Origin: Rhodospirillales bacterium
GTDB taxonomy: Bacteria > Pseudomonadota > Alphaproteobacteria > ATCC43930 > CGMCC-115725
Direction: 5' to 3'
Assembly (NCBI GenBank): GCA_028288725.1
Contig: JAQGIC010000029.1
Coordinates: forward strand, 1 to 40,553
DNA: 40,553 bases
This document shows positions 22,828-30,700 of this stretch, piece by piece; position 1 is the first letter of the stretch; each line of letters starts with the position of its first letter. A program made the position numbers and the translations under genes. A model generated the notes under the pieces. That model did not search any database, had not been told where the DNA came from, and saw only the letters and a list, made by a program, of their open reading frames with translations.

Positions 22828-23256
22828 CTATCCGGCGAGAAGCGCCTTGAGCGCTGGGCCGGCGCGTTCGGCCATGGTCTGGCCGAGCGCCATCAAGGCG
22901 TTCCCGGGGCGGATCATCACCTCCAGCTCGACGATCAGCCCGTCGGCATCGAAGCGGAACATGTCGATTCCCTTCAAGGACTTGGCCCCGATGTTGGCCC
23001 CGAACTCGAGCACGGCGCTCGACCCGTCCGGTGTGTAGAAGGTGCGGAAATAAGTGAAATTCTCGAACACCGTGATGACCGTGCTCAACACCAGCACGGT
23101 CGCCTCCTTGCCCGGATAAGGCTTGAAGAAGGCCGGCGAGCGGAACACGACCCCGTCGGCGAGGATCGACGGCAGCGCGGCGACATCGCCGGTCGCGATG
23201 ATCTCGCCCCAGGTCGCGAGCGTGCGCGCGACCTGGGGCGGTATGGCTTCGGTCAT
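22828..23256 (-). CDS. SnoaL-like / NTF2-fold protein
   Basis: This 142-residue protein has the length and pattern of the SnoaL-like branch of the NTF2 fold. The N-terminal helix (TLATWGEIIATGDVAALPSI) is followed by LADGVVFRSPAFFKPYPGKE. The beta-sheet strands follow (AVLEFGANIGAKSLKGIDMF), then the FDADGLIVELEVMIRP motif. Members bind small molecules and act as isomerases, cyclases or ligand-binding proteins. No specific catalytic set can be named. It starts 16 bp after the exonuclease stop on the same strand and so is likely co-transcribed with it, although it is not a known part of the ligase-associated set. It probably arrived as a guest gene. Confidence 0.85.
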   Translation of the reverse strand: MTEAIPPQVARTLATWGEIIATGDVAALPSILADGVVFRSPAFFKPYPGKEATVLVLSTVITVFENFTYFRTFYTPDGSSAVLEFGANIGAKSLKGIDMFRFDADGLIVELEVMIRPGNALMALGQTMAERAGPALKALLAG

Positions 23257-23272
23257 GACGATATCCTCCCGA

Positions 23273-24292
23273 TCATTCTGCTTCTTCTTCCCCCAGACCC
23301 ACGAGCCGGAGCGCCCGCGCCCGCCGGCCGCTGAGCGTCGCCTGGCGGATCAACGCGTCCTCGGTGCCGTGGGTAACCCAGATCTCCGGGGCGGCGACGT
23401 CGTCGAAGGTCCGCATCAGCTCGTCCCAATCGGCATGGTCGGAGATGACCAACGGCAGCTCGACGCCGCGCTGCTTGGCGCGCTGCTTCACCCGCATCCA
23501 GCCGGATGCCATGGCGACGACCGGATCCGGCAGCCGACGCGCCCAGACGTCGGCGGTGACGCCCGGCGGCGCCAGGATGATATGGCCTTTGAGATCGTCC
23601 TTCGGCACGTTCAGCATGGGCCGTATGTCGCCGAAACGCTGGCCGAAGCCTTCATAGATCGCGCAGATATTGATGATGGCGCCGTGCAGATAGATCGGCG
23701 CATCGTGCCCGGCGGCGCGGATCAGCGCCAGCACGCGCTGCGCCTTGCCCAGCGAATAAACGCCGACCAGAGCGCAACGTTCGGGAAACAGCCGCAGCGT
23801 ATGCAGCAGCTTGTCGATTTCCTCGGTGTCCGGCGGATGGCGGAACACCGGCAGTCCAAAGGTTGCCTCGGTCACGAACACGTCGCATTGCACCGGCTCG
23901 AACGGTGCGCAGGTCGGGTCGTGCCGGCGCTTGTAATCGCCCGAAACGACGGCGCGGCTGCCCTGCCAATCCATCACGACCTGGGCGCTGCCCAACACGT
24001 GACCGGCCGGCACCAGGCGGACCGAAACCCCACCCAGCCGGATGGTCTCGCCATAGCCCAGCGCCTGCAGGCTGCCGCCCGCACGCTCGCCCAGCCGATG
24101 GCGCATGATGGCGAGGGTCTCCGCCGTCGCCAGCACCGCGCCATTGTCGGCGCGCGCATGATCGGAATGGCCATGGGTGATGATGGCCCGGTCGGCGCGC
24201 CGGGTCGGATCGATGAAGAAATCGCCCGGCACGCAATAGAGCCCGCCGGGGACCGGCTTCAGCCAGGTTTCGGGATGCGGCGCACTGGTCAT
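23273..24292 (-). CDS. Ligase-associated DNA exonuclease (metallo-beta-lactamase fold)
   Basis: This 339-residue protein matches the MBL/beta-CASP-like exonuclease of the ligase-associated cluster. The metal-binding motif is THGHSDHARADN with His40, His42, Asp44 and His45. Further family blocks are VPAGHVLGSAQV, AVVSGDYKRRHDPTCAPFEP, VFVTEATFGLPVFRHP, YSLGKAQRVL and the late VISDHADWDEL and VTHGTEDALI. Pseudomonad homologues are Mn-dependent single-strand DNA nucleases. It would trim DNA ends before ligation. It is divergent from the helicase, with only 41 bp between the two start codons, so both promoters must be packed there or overlap coding sequence. The downstream neighbour is the SnoaL-like gene, then the ligase. 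Confidence 0.95.
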   Translation of the reverse strand: MTSAPHPETWLKPVPGGLYCVPGDFFIDPTRRADRAIITHGHSDHARADNGAVLATAETLAIMRHRLGERAGGSLQALGYGETIRLGGVSVRLVPAGHVLGSAQVVMDWQGSRAVVSGDYKRRHDPTCAPFEPVQCDVFVTEATFGLPVFRHPPDTEEIDKLLHTLRLFPERCALVGVYSLGKAQRVLALIRAAGHDAPIYLHGAIINICAIYEGFGQRFGDIRPMLNVPKDDLKGHIILAPPGVTADVWARRLPDPVVAMASGWMRVKQRAKQRGVELPLVISDHADWDELMRTFDDVAAPEIWVTHGTEDALIRQATLSGRRARALRLVGLGEEEAE

Positions 24293-24333
24293 TCAGACGA
24301 GGATGGTCTCTTCGGGCTGGCAAAACCAGAGGC

Positions 24334-26793
24334 ATGCGCCAAACTAAGCACGAGATGCCCGACGAACCCCATCCGCCCGACACGATTCTGCCCGAGCGCT
24401 TCCGCGCCTGGTTCCACGCGCGCGGCTGGCAGCCGCATGGCCATCAATTGGCCATGCTGGCGGCGGCCCGGACCGGTCAGTCGGCGCTGCTGATCGCGCC
24501 GACCGGCGGCGGCAAGACGCTCGCGGGCTTTCTGCCGAGTCTGATCGATCTGGCCGAAGAGGCGCCGCCCGGCCTGCATACGCTCTATATCTCGCCGCTC
24601 AAGGCCCTGACGGCCGATATCCAGCGCAACCTGATGACCCCGGTCGGCGAAATGGGGCTCGATCTGCGCATCGAGACCCGGACCGGCGATACCGGCACCA
24701 AGGAGCGGCAGCGGCAGAAGGTCGATCCGCCGCACATGCTGCTGACCACGCCCGAGTCGCTGGCGCTGCTGATCTCCTACCCGGAAGCGCGGACGATCTT
24801 CGCCGGCCTCAAGGCGATCGTGATCGACGAGCTGCATGCGTTGGCCGGGACCAAGCGCGGCGATCTGCTGGCGCTGGGTCTGGCCCGCCTGGCGAAGCTG
24901 GCGCCGGGCGCGCGCCGCACCGGCCTCTCGGCGACGGTCGCCTGGCCCGACGATCTGGCCGCCTTTCTGGCGCCCGACGGCACGCCGGTCGCCCAGATCC
25001 GCGGCGGCGGCACGCCGGAGCCGGAGATAACGATCCTCGATCCCGCGGCGGAACTGCCCTGGGCCGGCCATATGGGCGTCCATGCCCTGCCCGAGATCCT
25101 GCTCGCGATCAAGGCGCACAAGACCACCCTGGTGTTCGTCAATACCCGTGCCCAGGCCGAGATCGTGTTCCAGGAGCTGTGGAAGCAGAACGACGACAGC
25201 CTGCCGATCGCGCTGCATCACGGCAGCCTGGCGACCGAGCAGCGCCACAAGGTCGAGGCGGCGATGGCGGCGGGCAAGCTGCGCGCGGTCGTCGCGACCT
25301 CCTCGCTCGACCTGGGCGTCGATTGGGCCGCGGTCGATCTGGTGGTGCAGATCGGCGCGCCCAAGGGCGTCGCCCGCCTGGTCCAGCGCATCGGCCGGGC
25401 CAATCACCGCTTCGATGCGCCCAGCCGCGCCATCCTGGCGCCGGCCAACCGGTTCGAGGTGCTGGAATGCCGCGCCGCCGTCGACGCGGTCGCGGCCCAT
25501 GAGCTGGATGGCGAGCGGCCGAACCCCGGCGGCCTGGACGTGCTGGCGCAGCATATCCTGTGCCTGTGCTGCGCCGAACCGATCACGGCCGACGCGCTGT
25601 TCGACGAGGTTTCGGGCGCCGCCCCCTATCGCACGCTCGACCGCAAGACGTTCGACGATTGCCTGGACTATGTCGCGACCGGCGGTTATGCGCTGGCGAG
25701 CTACGAGCGCTGGCACAAGCTGTTCCAGGATTCGCTCGGCCGCTATCAGGTCGCCGGCGAGCAGGTCGCCCGCCGCTACCGCATGAACATCGGCACGATC
25801 GTCGAGGCGACGACGCTCAAGGTGCGGTTGGGCGGCGGCCCGTCGCTGGGCGAGGTCGAGGAATATTTCGCCCAGCAGCTGCGCCTGGGCGACACGTTCC
25901 TGTTCGCCGGCCAGCTGCTTCGATTTATCGAGATCCGCGACATGGTCGTGATCGCCCAGCGCGCGTCGGGCGGCGGCGCTCCGAAGATCCCGGCCTATGC
26001 CGGCGGCAAGCTGCCGCTGTCGACATATCTGGCCCGGCGCGTTCGCGCGATCATCGCCGACCCGGCCCAATGGGGCAGCCTGCCGCCCGACGTCAAGGAA
26101 TGGCTGGGGCTGCAGCGCTGGCGCAGCCAGATGCCGCCTGAGGGCGGGCTGCTGATCGAGACCTTTCCGCGCGGACCCCGCTGGTTCCTGGTCGCCTATT
26201 GCTTCGAGGGCCGCAACGCGCATCAGACGCTGGGCATGCTGCTGACCAAGCGGATGGAGCGCGCGGGCCTGCGCCCCCTGGGCTTCGTGGCAAGCGACTA
26301 TGTGCTGGCGGTCTGGAGCGTCGAACCGGTCGGCACGCGCGCGCTGGGCGAGCTGTTCGACCAGGATATGCTGGGCGACGACCTGGAGGCCTGGATGGCG
26401 GAATCCTCGATGCTGCGCCGGACCTTCCGCAATGTCGCCGTCATCGCCGGATTGATCGACCGCAACATCCCGGGCCTCAACAAGACCGGGCGGCAGGTCA
26501 CCTTCAATACCGACCTGATCTATGACGTGCTGCGCAAGCACCAGCCGGACCATATCCTGCTGCGCGCGACCCGCGCCGATGCCGCCACGGGCCTGACCGA
26601 CATCAAGCGCCTGGGCGAGATGCTGGGCCGGATCAAGGGCCGCATCACCCACCGCCGCCTGAACCGCATCTCGCCGCTGGCCGTGCCGGTGCTGCTGGAG
26701 ATCGGCCGCGAGACGGTCTACGGCAACGAGGACGCGTTGCTGGAGGACGCAGCGACGTTGATCGCGGAGGCGATGGCACGGGGGGAAGCGTAG
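24334..26793 (+). CDS. Ligase-associated DEXH-box helicase (Lhr-Core)
   Basis: This 819-residue protein has Lhr-Core length. The first RecA-like domain holds Walker A (APTGGGKT, residues 55-62), the DEXH box as DELH (165-168) and LSATVAWP (motif III). The second holds VFVNTRAQAE, SSLDLGVDW and QRIGRANHR (motif VI, from 351). The winged helix and Lhr-specific C-terminal domain follow (RYRMNIGTIVEATTLKVRLG, LGEVEEYFAQQLRLGDTFLF, TFPRGPRWFLVAYCFEGRNA). Lhr-Core is a 3'-5' ssDNA translocase that unwinds RNA:DNA hybrids. A second possible start lies at ATG 24355; the ribosome-binding site is unclear. In many genomes pdeM follows directly, but here it is 5.5 kb downstream. Confidence 0.95.
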   Translation: MRQTKHEMPDEPHPPDTILPERFRAWFHARGWQPHGHQLAMLAAARTGQSALLIAPTGGGKTLAGFLPSLIDLAEEAPPGLHTLYISPLKALTADIQRNLMTPVGEMGLDLRIETRTGDTGTKERQRQKVDPPHMLLTTPESLALLISYPEARTIFAGLKAIVIDELHALAGTKRGDLLALGLARLAKLAPGARRTGLSATVAWPDDLAAFLAPDGTPVAQIRGGGTPEPEITILDPAAELPWAGHMGVHALPEILLAIKAHKTTLVFVNTRAQAEIVFQELWKQNDDSLPIALHHGSLATEQRHKVEAAMAAGKLRAVVATSSLDLGVDWAAVDLVVQIGAPKGVARLVQRIGRANHRFDAPSRAILAPANRFEVLECRAAVDAVAAHELDGERPNPGGLDVLAQHILCLCCAEPITADALFDEVSGAAPYRTLDRKTFDDCLDYVATGGYALASYERWHKLFQDSLGRYQVAGEQVARRYRMNIGTIVEATTLKVRLGGGPSLGEVEEYFAQQLRLGDTFLFAGQLLRFIEIRDMVVIAQRASGGGAPKIPAYAGGKLPLSTYLARRVRAIIADPAQWGSLPPDVKEWLGLQRWRSQMPPEGGLLIETFPRGPRWFLVAYCFEGRNAHQTLGMLLTKRMERAGLRPLGFVASDYVLAVWSVEPVGTRALGELFDQDMLGDDLEAWMAESSMLRRTFRNVAVIAGLIDRNIPGLNKTGRQVTFNTDLIYDVLRKHQPDHILLRATRADAATGLTDIKRLGEMLGRIKGRITHRRLNRISPLAVPVLLEIGRETVYGNEDALLEDAATLIAEAMARGEA

Positions 26794-26920
26794 ATCGCGC
26801 TCCGCGTTACCAAGCTGCTTCCAAATGCCACTTTTTTAATTCTTTTCGCCGCATCCAGCCATGGTGCATTTTTTGCCTCCCGGACGTTTGCGTGGCATCG
26901 GGGATCAAGCGGAGGCGTTC

Positions 26921-27700
26921 ATGAAAATTCATATTGGGCCGTGCTATGGGCGCGGTCGTCTCGCGATCACGGCGTTGATGCTTTTGGGGGTATTTCTCCT
27001 CAATCCCGATCGGGCCTCGGCCCAGGATTGCGGCGGCGGGCCGCTCAGCTCGTCGAAGGGCAATATCATCGGCAGCGTCGCGGGTGCCGCCGGCGGCGGC
27101 CTGCTGGGCAATCAGTTTGGCGGCGGCAGCGGCAAGGGCGTCATGACCGGGCTCGGCGTCGTGGGCGGGGCGCTCGCCGGCGGCTACGTCGGCCGCTCGG
27201 TCGAGGGCTGCGACCACCCGCGTCAGCGGTCGGCACCACAGGGTGCCAACCAGGCGGCGGGGGCGGCGAGCGGGTCCCGCACCTGCCGCGCCGTGAAAAC
27301 CCAGGCGGTGATCGACGGGCGGGAGCAGCCGGTCGAGGGCGTCGCCTGCCTCGATCCGGACGGGGTCTGGAGAACCGCGTCGGGGCCGGCCGCCCAGCAG
27401 GCGGCAGGGACCGACCTGGTGCTGAGAGCCCAGCAACGCCTGCATGAGCAGGGGTTCTATGTCCGCGACAATGTCGACGGACGATGGGGGCCCGCGACAA
27501 GCTCGGCGCTGCGCAACTTCCAGCGGGCAAACGGTATTGCTTCGACCGGCCAGCTCGATGCCCCGACCAGGACGGCACTGGGCCTTGACCCCGTTCCGCT
27601 TACCGACCTCCCTGCCCAGGGCAGCCCGCCGGCCCAGGCTGGCGCCCCGCAGCCCACGGCGACGCCGGTCGCCGCCACGCCAAGCTCGATCTACAAGTGA
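26921..27700 (+). CDS. Secreted glycine-zipper protein with peptidoglycan-binding domain
   Basis: The start ATG 26921 follows a perfect GGAGG by five bases; an upstream in-frame ATG at 26861 is rejected. The 259-residue protein starts with a signal peptide (AITALMLLGVFLLNPDRASA). A glycine zipper follows (NIIGSVAGAAGGGLLGNQFGG and VMTGLGVVGGALAGGYVG), as in 17-kDa/SlyB-type envelope proteins, then a CRAVKTQAVIDG/CLDPDG segment. Near residues 160-215 is a PG_binding_1 domain: AQQRLHEQGFYVRDNVDGRWGP through LRNFQRANGIASTGQLDAPT. The tail is Pro/Ala-rich. It probably sits between the outer membrane and the cell wall. The next gene, rlpA, converges and also acts on peptidoglycan. Confidence 0.85.
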   Translation: MKIHIGPCYGRGRLAITALMLLGVFLLNPDRASAQDCGGGPLSSSKGNIIGSVAGAAGGGLLGNQFGGGSGKGVMTGLGVVGGALAGGYVGRSVEGCDHPRQRSAPQGANQAAGAASGSRTCRAVKTQAVIDGREQPVEGVACLDPDGVWRTASGPAAQQAAGTDLVLRAQQRLHEQGFYVRDNVDGRWGPATSSALRNFQRANGIASTGQLDAPTRTALGLDPVPLTDLPAQGSPPAQAGAPQPTATPVAATPSSIYK

Positions 27701-27787
27701 GGCGCCTGGGCCATGAGCGCCCGACTTGAAGCTGAACCGGCTTCTCCTGGCGGAGCCTGCCCCCCAAGAACATGGCAGCGGCACGCA

Positions 27788-28210
27788 TCATTGGGTCGCC
27801 ACTGCCGAGATCGCCGCTCCAGGCTGGTCGGAGCGGAATTCCTCAATCCGGACTTCGGCTTCGCCGTCGGTGCTGATTTCAAGCGTGCGGGCGGCCGCCG
27901 CCGAAAGGTCGATCACACGGCCTCGCCCGAAGGGCCCGCGATCATTGATCCGAACGGTCACGGTCCGTCCGGTATCGAGGCGGGTGACCCTCACTACCGT
28001 GTCAAAGGGAAGGGTTCGATGGGCCGCCGTCAACGCATGCATGTCGAAGCGCTCACCATTCGCGGTCCGGTGCCCCTGGTGATCGCGGCCATACCACGAA
28101 GCGAACCCGACTTGGCTGAAGACCGGCTTCTCCGCGCCGGTCGGCCCAACGGAGGAGCAGGCCGACAGGAAGGTCAGCATACATAGCAGCAGACAGGATT
28201 GGCGCTGCAT
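27788..28210 (-). CDS. rlpA: RlpA-family septal ring lytic transglycosylase lipoprotein
   Basis: Starting at MQRQSCLLLC the protein has 140 residues, with a lipoprotein signal ending in LSAC (lipobox). A double-psi beta-barrel follows: GFASWYGRDHQGHRTANGE, TAAHRTLPFDTVVRVTRL and VRINDRGPFGRGRVIDLS. RlpA cleaves glycan strands that lack stem peptides at the septum. There is no SPOR domain, which is common in short alphaproteobacterial forms. The start is uncertain: an ATG at 28297 has a better ribosome-binding site (GGGGAAG) and would add 29 residues. That would give an unusually long n-region for a lipoprotein signal, so the inner start is preferred. Confidence 0.88.
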   Translation of the reverse strand: MQRQSCLLLCMLTFLSACSSVGPTGAEKPVFSQVGFASWYGRDHQGHRTANGERFDMHALTAAHRTLPFDTVVRVTRLDTGRTVTVRINDRGPFGRGRVIDLSAAAARTLEISTDGEAEVRIEEFRSDQPGAAISAVATQ

Positions 28211-28574
28211 CCGCGCAGGAGGACGCGGTCCTTCGCCCCATGAAACCGGCCGGCCGAGCGCGGCGGCAGACGGCAGGACATCGTTCCGCTGTGCCATGCC
28301 ACTTCCCCGTGCTCGTTATGGTCTTTGCTTCATTGCTTTATTCGGCACGGCGCCGCAACTATGAGATCAAAATGGGCCGCTCGACCCAGAGGCCTGCAAA
28401 GTTGCGGCGTGCGGCCGACCGACCATCATCCTTCTGTCAAATTCCGGACAAAGCTGCTAGCCACTCGTGAAACAGCACGGACGGTATCTGCCTGTGGTAT
28501 AGGCTACCCTCATCGATCCGGCTACGACCGCATGACGCAATTTGGGTGGCAGCGCTAGCTTCGCGAGCAATGCC

Positions 28575-28970
28575 ATGATGCAACGGCCGCAGATCGGGAT
28601 AAAGGTTGTGCAAACTCAACAGACCACGGTTCTATTCGTTGAAGACGACCCGCGCGTCCGTGACGTCCTTCCCTACGTCTTGCCCGCAGAGTTCAAAACG
28701 TTCGTCGTCGGCAGCGGCGCCGAGGCGATCAGCGTGCTCGCCGACGAGCAGGTGGATGTATTGTTCACCGACATCGTCATGCCGGGCATAAATGGCATTG
28801 AACTCGTCCAGCTAGCCAAACGCGCCAATCCCGATTTGCTGGTCATTATGATGACCGGATACATTTCCAGAGCAGCCGAAGCGGAGGCTGTCGGACGCTT
28901 GATGTACAAGCCTCTTCGCCCGCGCCAGATTGAAAAGGCTGTTCGGGAAGCAATCGCCAGTCGGCCGTAG
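28575..28970 (+). CDS. Single-domain response regulator (CheY-like receiver)
   Basis: Counting from ATG 28575 the protein has 131 residues and consists of one receiver domain. The key residues are present: acidic pair Asp24/Asp25 in LFVEDD, phosphoacceptor Asp66 in FTDIVMPG, Thr94 in MMTGY and Lys112 in MYKP. There is no output domain, so it works by protein contact, for example in a phosphorelay or with a PAS/kinase partner. No kinase is in the window. The start is uncertain, since ATG 28578 and a GTG at 28608 preceded by AAAGG are also possible. Codon use looks less GC-rich at third positions than in the flanking genes, as in the next few genes, which may mean a different origin. Confidence 0.87.
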   Translation: MMQRPQIGIKVVQTQQTTVLFVEDDPRVRDVLPYVLPAEFKTFVVGSGAEAISVLADEQVDVLFTDIVMPGINGIELVQLAKRANPDLLVIMMTGYISRAAEAEAVGRLMYKPLRPRQIEKAVREAIASRP

Positions 28971-29005
28971 AGATAACCCGCCGAGTAAAGGCATTCCCCC
29001 GCGCG

Positions 29006-29563
29006 TCATGTCGCCGGTGAACTCGCCCAATGCGGCCGCGCGACATTTTCATACACGGTCATGCCCAGCACCATGTCGACCTGGTGTCCGTCCCGGGCGA
29101 GCGGCAGTGCCAGCCGTTCCCTGCGTTCGAAGCCCTTCTGGATCAGAGCGACCACGGTCATGCCGCGCCGATAGGAGATGACGCCGCGCTCCACCACCGC
29201 CACGATATCCCAGTAAGAGGGGGAATCGAGGAATGCAGGTGATATGTGGTCGACCCATTCTCCGGTCACATCGCGCCCGATCGCCGCCACATGGGCAGTT
29301 CCCAGCAGCCGGTGCCGGAGCCGAATAGGATTGCCGACGACATCGGTCAGCCAGACCCAAGGCAGCGTCGCGCCGATGGCAACCGGATCGATATCCTGGC
29401 GTCGCGGGAACCGTCTGCCGTTCCGGGGCAGATCGCTCCAATAGCGATAGAGGCGCCACAGGAACGGGTGAGCGACCCGGCGGAGCCTTTCCTCCCCGGG
29501 TCCGTTCGGCTCGACCTCCCACACGTCTTCCGATGCTTCTTCTTTGTTCATCGTGCTTGCCAT
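29006..29563 (-). CDS. PAS_5 domain protein
   Basis: This 185-residue protein matches the PAS_5 family, common in alphaproteobacteria. Its marks are WRLYRYWSDLPRNGRRFPRR, DIDPVAIGATLPWVWLTDVV, LRHRLLGTAHVAAIGRDVTG, then a PSYWDIVAVVERGV stretch and LPLARDGHQVDMVLGM near the end. PAS domains sense small ligands, redox state or light through a bound cofactor or cavity; no cofactor residue can be named. It has no kinase or DNA-binding output. It converges with the lone receiver gene, whose stop is 35 bp away. The two may work together, but nothing in the sequence proves this. Confidence 0.8.
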   Translation of the reverse strand: MASTMNKEEASEDVWEVEPNGPGEERLRRVAHPFLWRLYRYWSDLPRNGRRFPRRQDIDPVAIGATLPWVWLTDVVGNPIRLRHRLLGTAHVAAIGRDVTGEWVDHISPAFLDSPSYWDIVAVVERGVISYRRGMTVVALIQKGFERRERLALPLARDGHQVDMVLGMTVYENVARPHWASSPAT

Positions 29564-29728
29564 TGCCGTTTCGATTGCCGTTCAACACACGGCGACCGCT
29601 AAAGCTCCGGGTACGATGGTACTGACGCAACTTGAACACAGGCGGGCGAAGGCTTCGAAAGCCGACAGCCTGGCACCCGGCGGATCCAGCGCCGGTGATG
29701 CTGCTACACGGCAATCTCGACGACCGGG

Positions 29729-29755
29729 ATGATACGTCGCCTCACGCCGTATCAT
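29729..29755. promoter_or_regulatory. Perfect 8-bp inverted repeat, possible operator
   Basis: ATGATACG at 29729-29736 and CGTATCAT at 29748-29755 are exact complements, 11 bases apart. That puts their centres 19 bases (about two helical turns) apart, as for a dimeric regulator. The site lies in the gap between the PAS_5 gene (minus) and a small gene (plus), 26 bases before the latter. The function is inferred from position and symmetry only. Confidence 0.4.
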
Positions 29756-29781
29756 AGTGGCGCAGCATGCCGGTGAAGCAG

Positions 29782-29991
29782 ATGGCCGAGTATCGAATCT
29801 ATAGAGTTGATACGAGGGGAAGGATGCCTGCCGAGGTTCGGCAGCATGACGACGATCGAGCCGCAATCGCCGCTGCTGTCGCAGACTTCCCGATGGAACC
29901 GCTTGAAATCTGGCAAGGCGCGAGACTGGTCCGCGTCCTGGAGCGGGACCATGCGGACGGAGCGATCCAGCCGGCCAGGCCGGCGCTTTAA
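29782..29991 (+). CDS. Small conserved alphaproteobacterial protein (EIWQGAR type)
   Basis: This is a 69-residue protein beginning MAEYRIYRVDTRGR. A central acidic HDDDRAAIAAA follows, then PLEIWQGARLVRVL. This is the pattern of a small protein of unknown function that recurs in alphaproteobacteria (MxxYRxYxLDxxGxI, DDxxAIxxA, EIWQGxR). A possible start five codons earlier (29767) has no better ribosome-binding site. The last ten residues (DHADGAIQPARPAL) are poorly conserved in character. No membrane segment or signal is present. A near-perfect operator-like inverted repeat lies just upstream. Confidence 0.65.
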   Translation: MAEYRIYRVDTRGRMPAEVRQHDDDRAAIAAAVADFPMEPLEIWQGARLVRVLERDHADGAIQPARPAL

Positions 29992-30073
29992 TGGTCGAGC
30001 GGCGGCGGTTCACGAGCTTGCGTGCTGATCCGATCGGCTCCCCGCCGGCCTACTCGACCTCCACCCCCACAAC

Positions 30074-30616
30074 ATGGCGCACGCTGCTTCCACCCTTCTT
30101 GTCGCCGGGCACGACCAGTCGGATACCTTCTTCCACCGGCTGGCCATCCTTGCGGACCGCCAGGATCGCCCCGTCGCCCGCGAAATCGGGATCGAGTTCG
30201 CCGATGAGCTGATGGCGATTGAGGCCGAGGTCTCACTCCCAGGACCGGCCGCGGCAAAACCGCCCTCGATTCCGACGGGCGTCAAAAGCCTGCTCTATGT
30301 CGGCGGCCGGCCCGGCGAGCTGCAACGGTTGCGAGCATTCGCCGACCGCAGTGCAATCGAACTGTTGCATCGCGATGGCGGCATCTAGGATCGGGCCGGA
30401 TTACTGGCCGGGCTGATCAGCCGCGCCGATGTCGCCTGTTTCCCCGTCGCCTGCGTCAGCCATGAGGCCGCCGCCTCGGTGAAACACCTTTGCCGTCAAG
30501 GCGGTAAGCCATATCCGCCGCTGCGCAGCGTCGGCCTCGGCTCGCTGGTCGCCGGCCTGAGCCGGCTCGGTCCCGCCGGCTCGGGCGCGACAAGTGAACG
30601 CAGAAGTCCACATTAG
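30074..30616 (+). pseudogene. DUF2325 family gene interrupted by one in-frame amber codon
   Basis: The first part (104 residues) ends with the DUF2325 core SLLYVGGRPGELQRLRAFA and LLHRDGGI, then a TAG at 30386-30388. The same frame continues without a break as DRAGLLAGLISRADVACFPV, CVSHEAAASVKHLCRQGGKP and LRSVGLGSLVAGL to a TAG at 30614-30616. That is exactly the second half of the family domain. Family members usually have Glu after DGGI (GAG), so one base change to TAG explains the stop. The N-terminal LLVAGHDQSDTFFHRLA and FADELMAIEAEV fit the helical part of short DUF2325 proteins. A nonsense mutation, a sequencing error or readthrough are all possible. DUF2325 function is poorly known. 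Confidence 0.8.
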
Positions 30617-30700
30617 GTTCCCGCGTGAAGATCCTGTTTACTTCTGTGACCGACCATTCCCCCTCCCGCTTTGCAAAAAGATCAGGAGCCGGCCATCACG

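Noticed and set aside
24289-26652. A 787-codon minus-strand frame over the helicase
   Set aside because: Shadow of the helicase reading frame. No motif, and the helicase motifs are complete on the plus strand.
26794-26920. Less GC-rich gap after the helicase examined for a small gene or RNA
   Set aside because: Only a likely promoter region for the glycine-zipper gene; no supported frame or strong hairpin.
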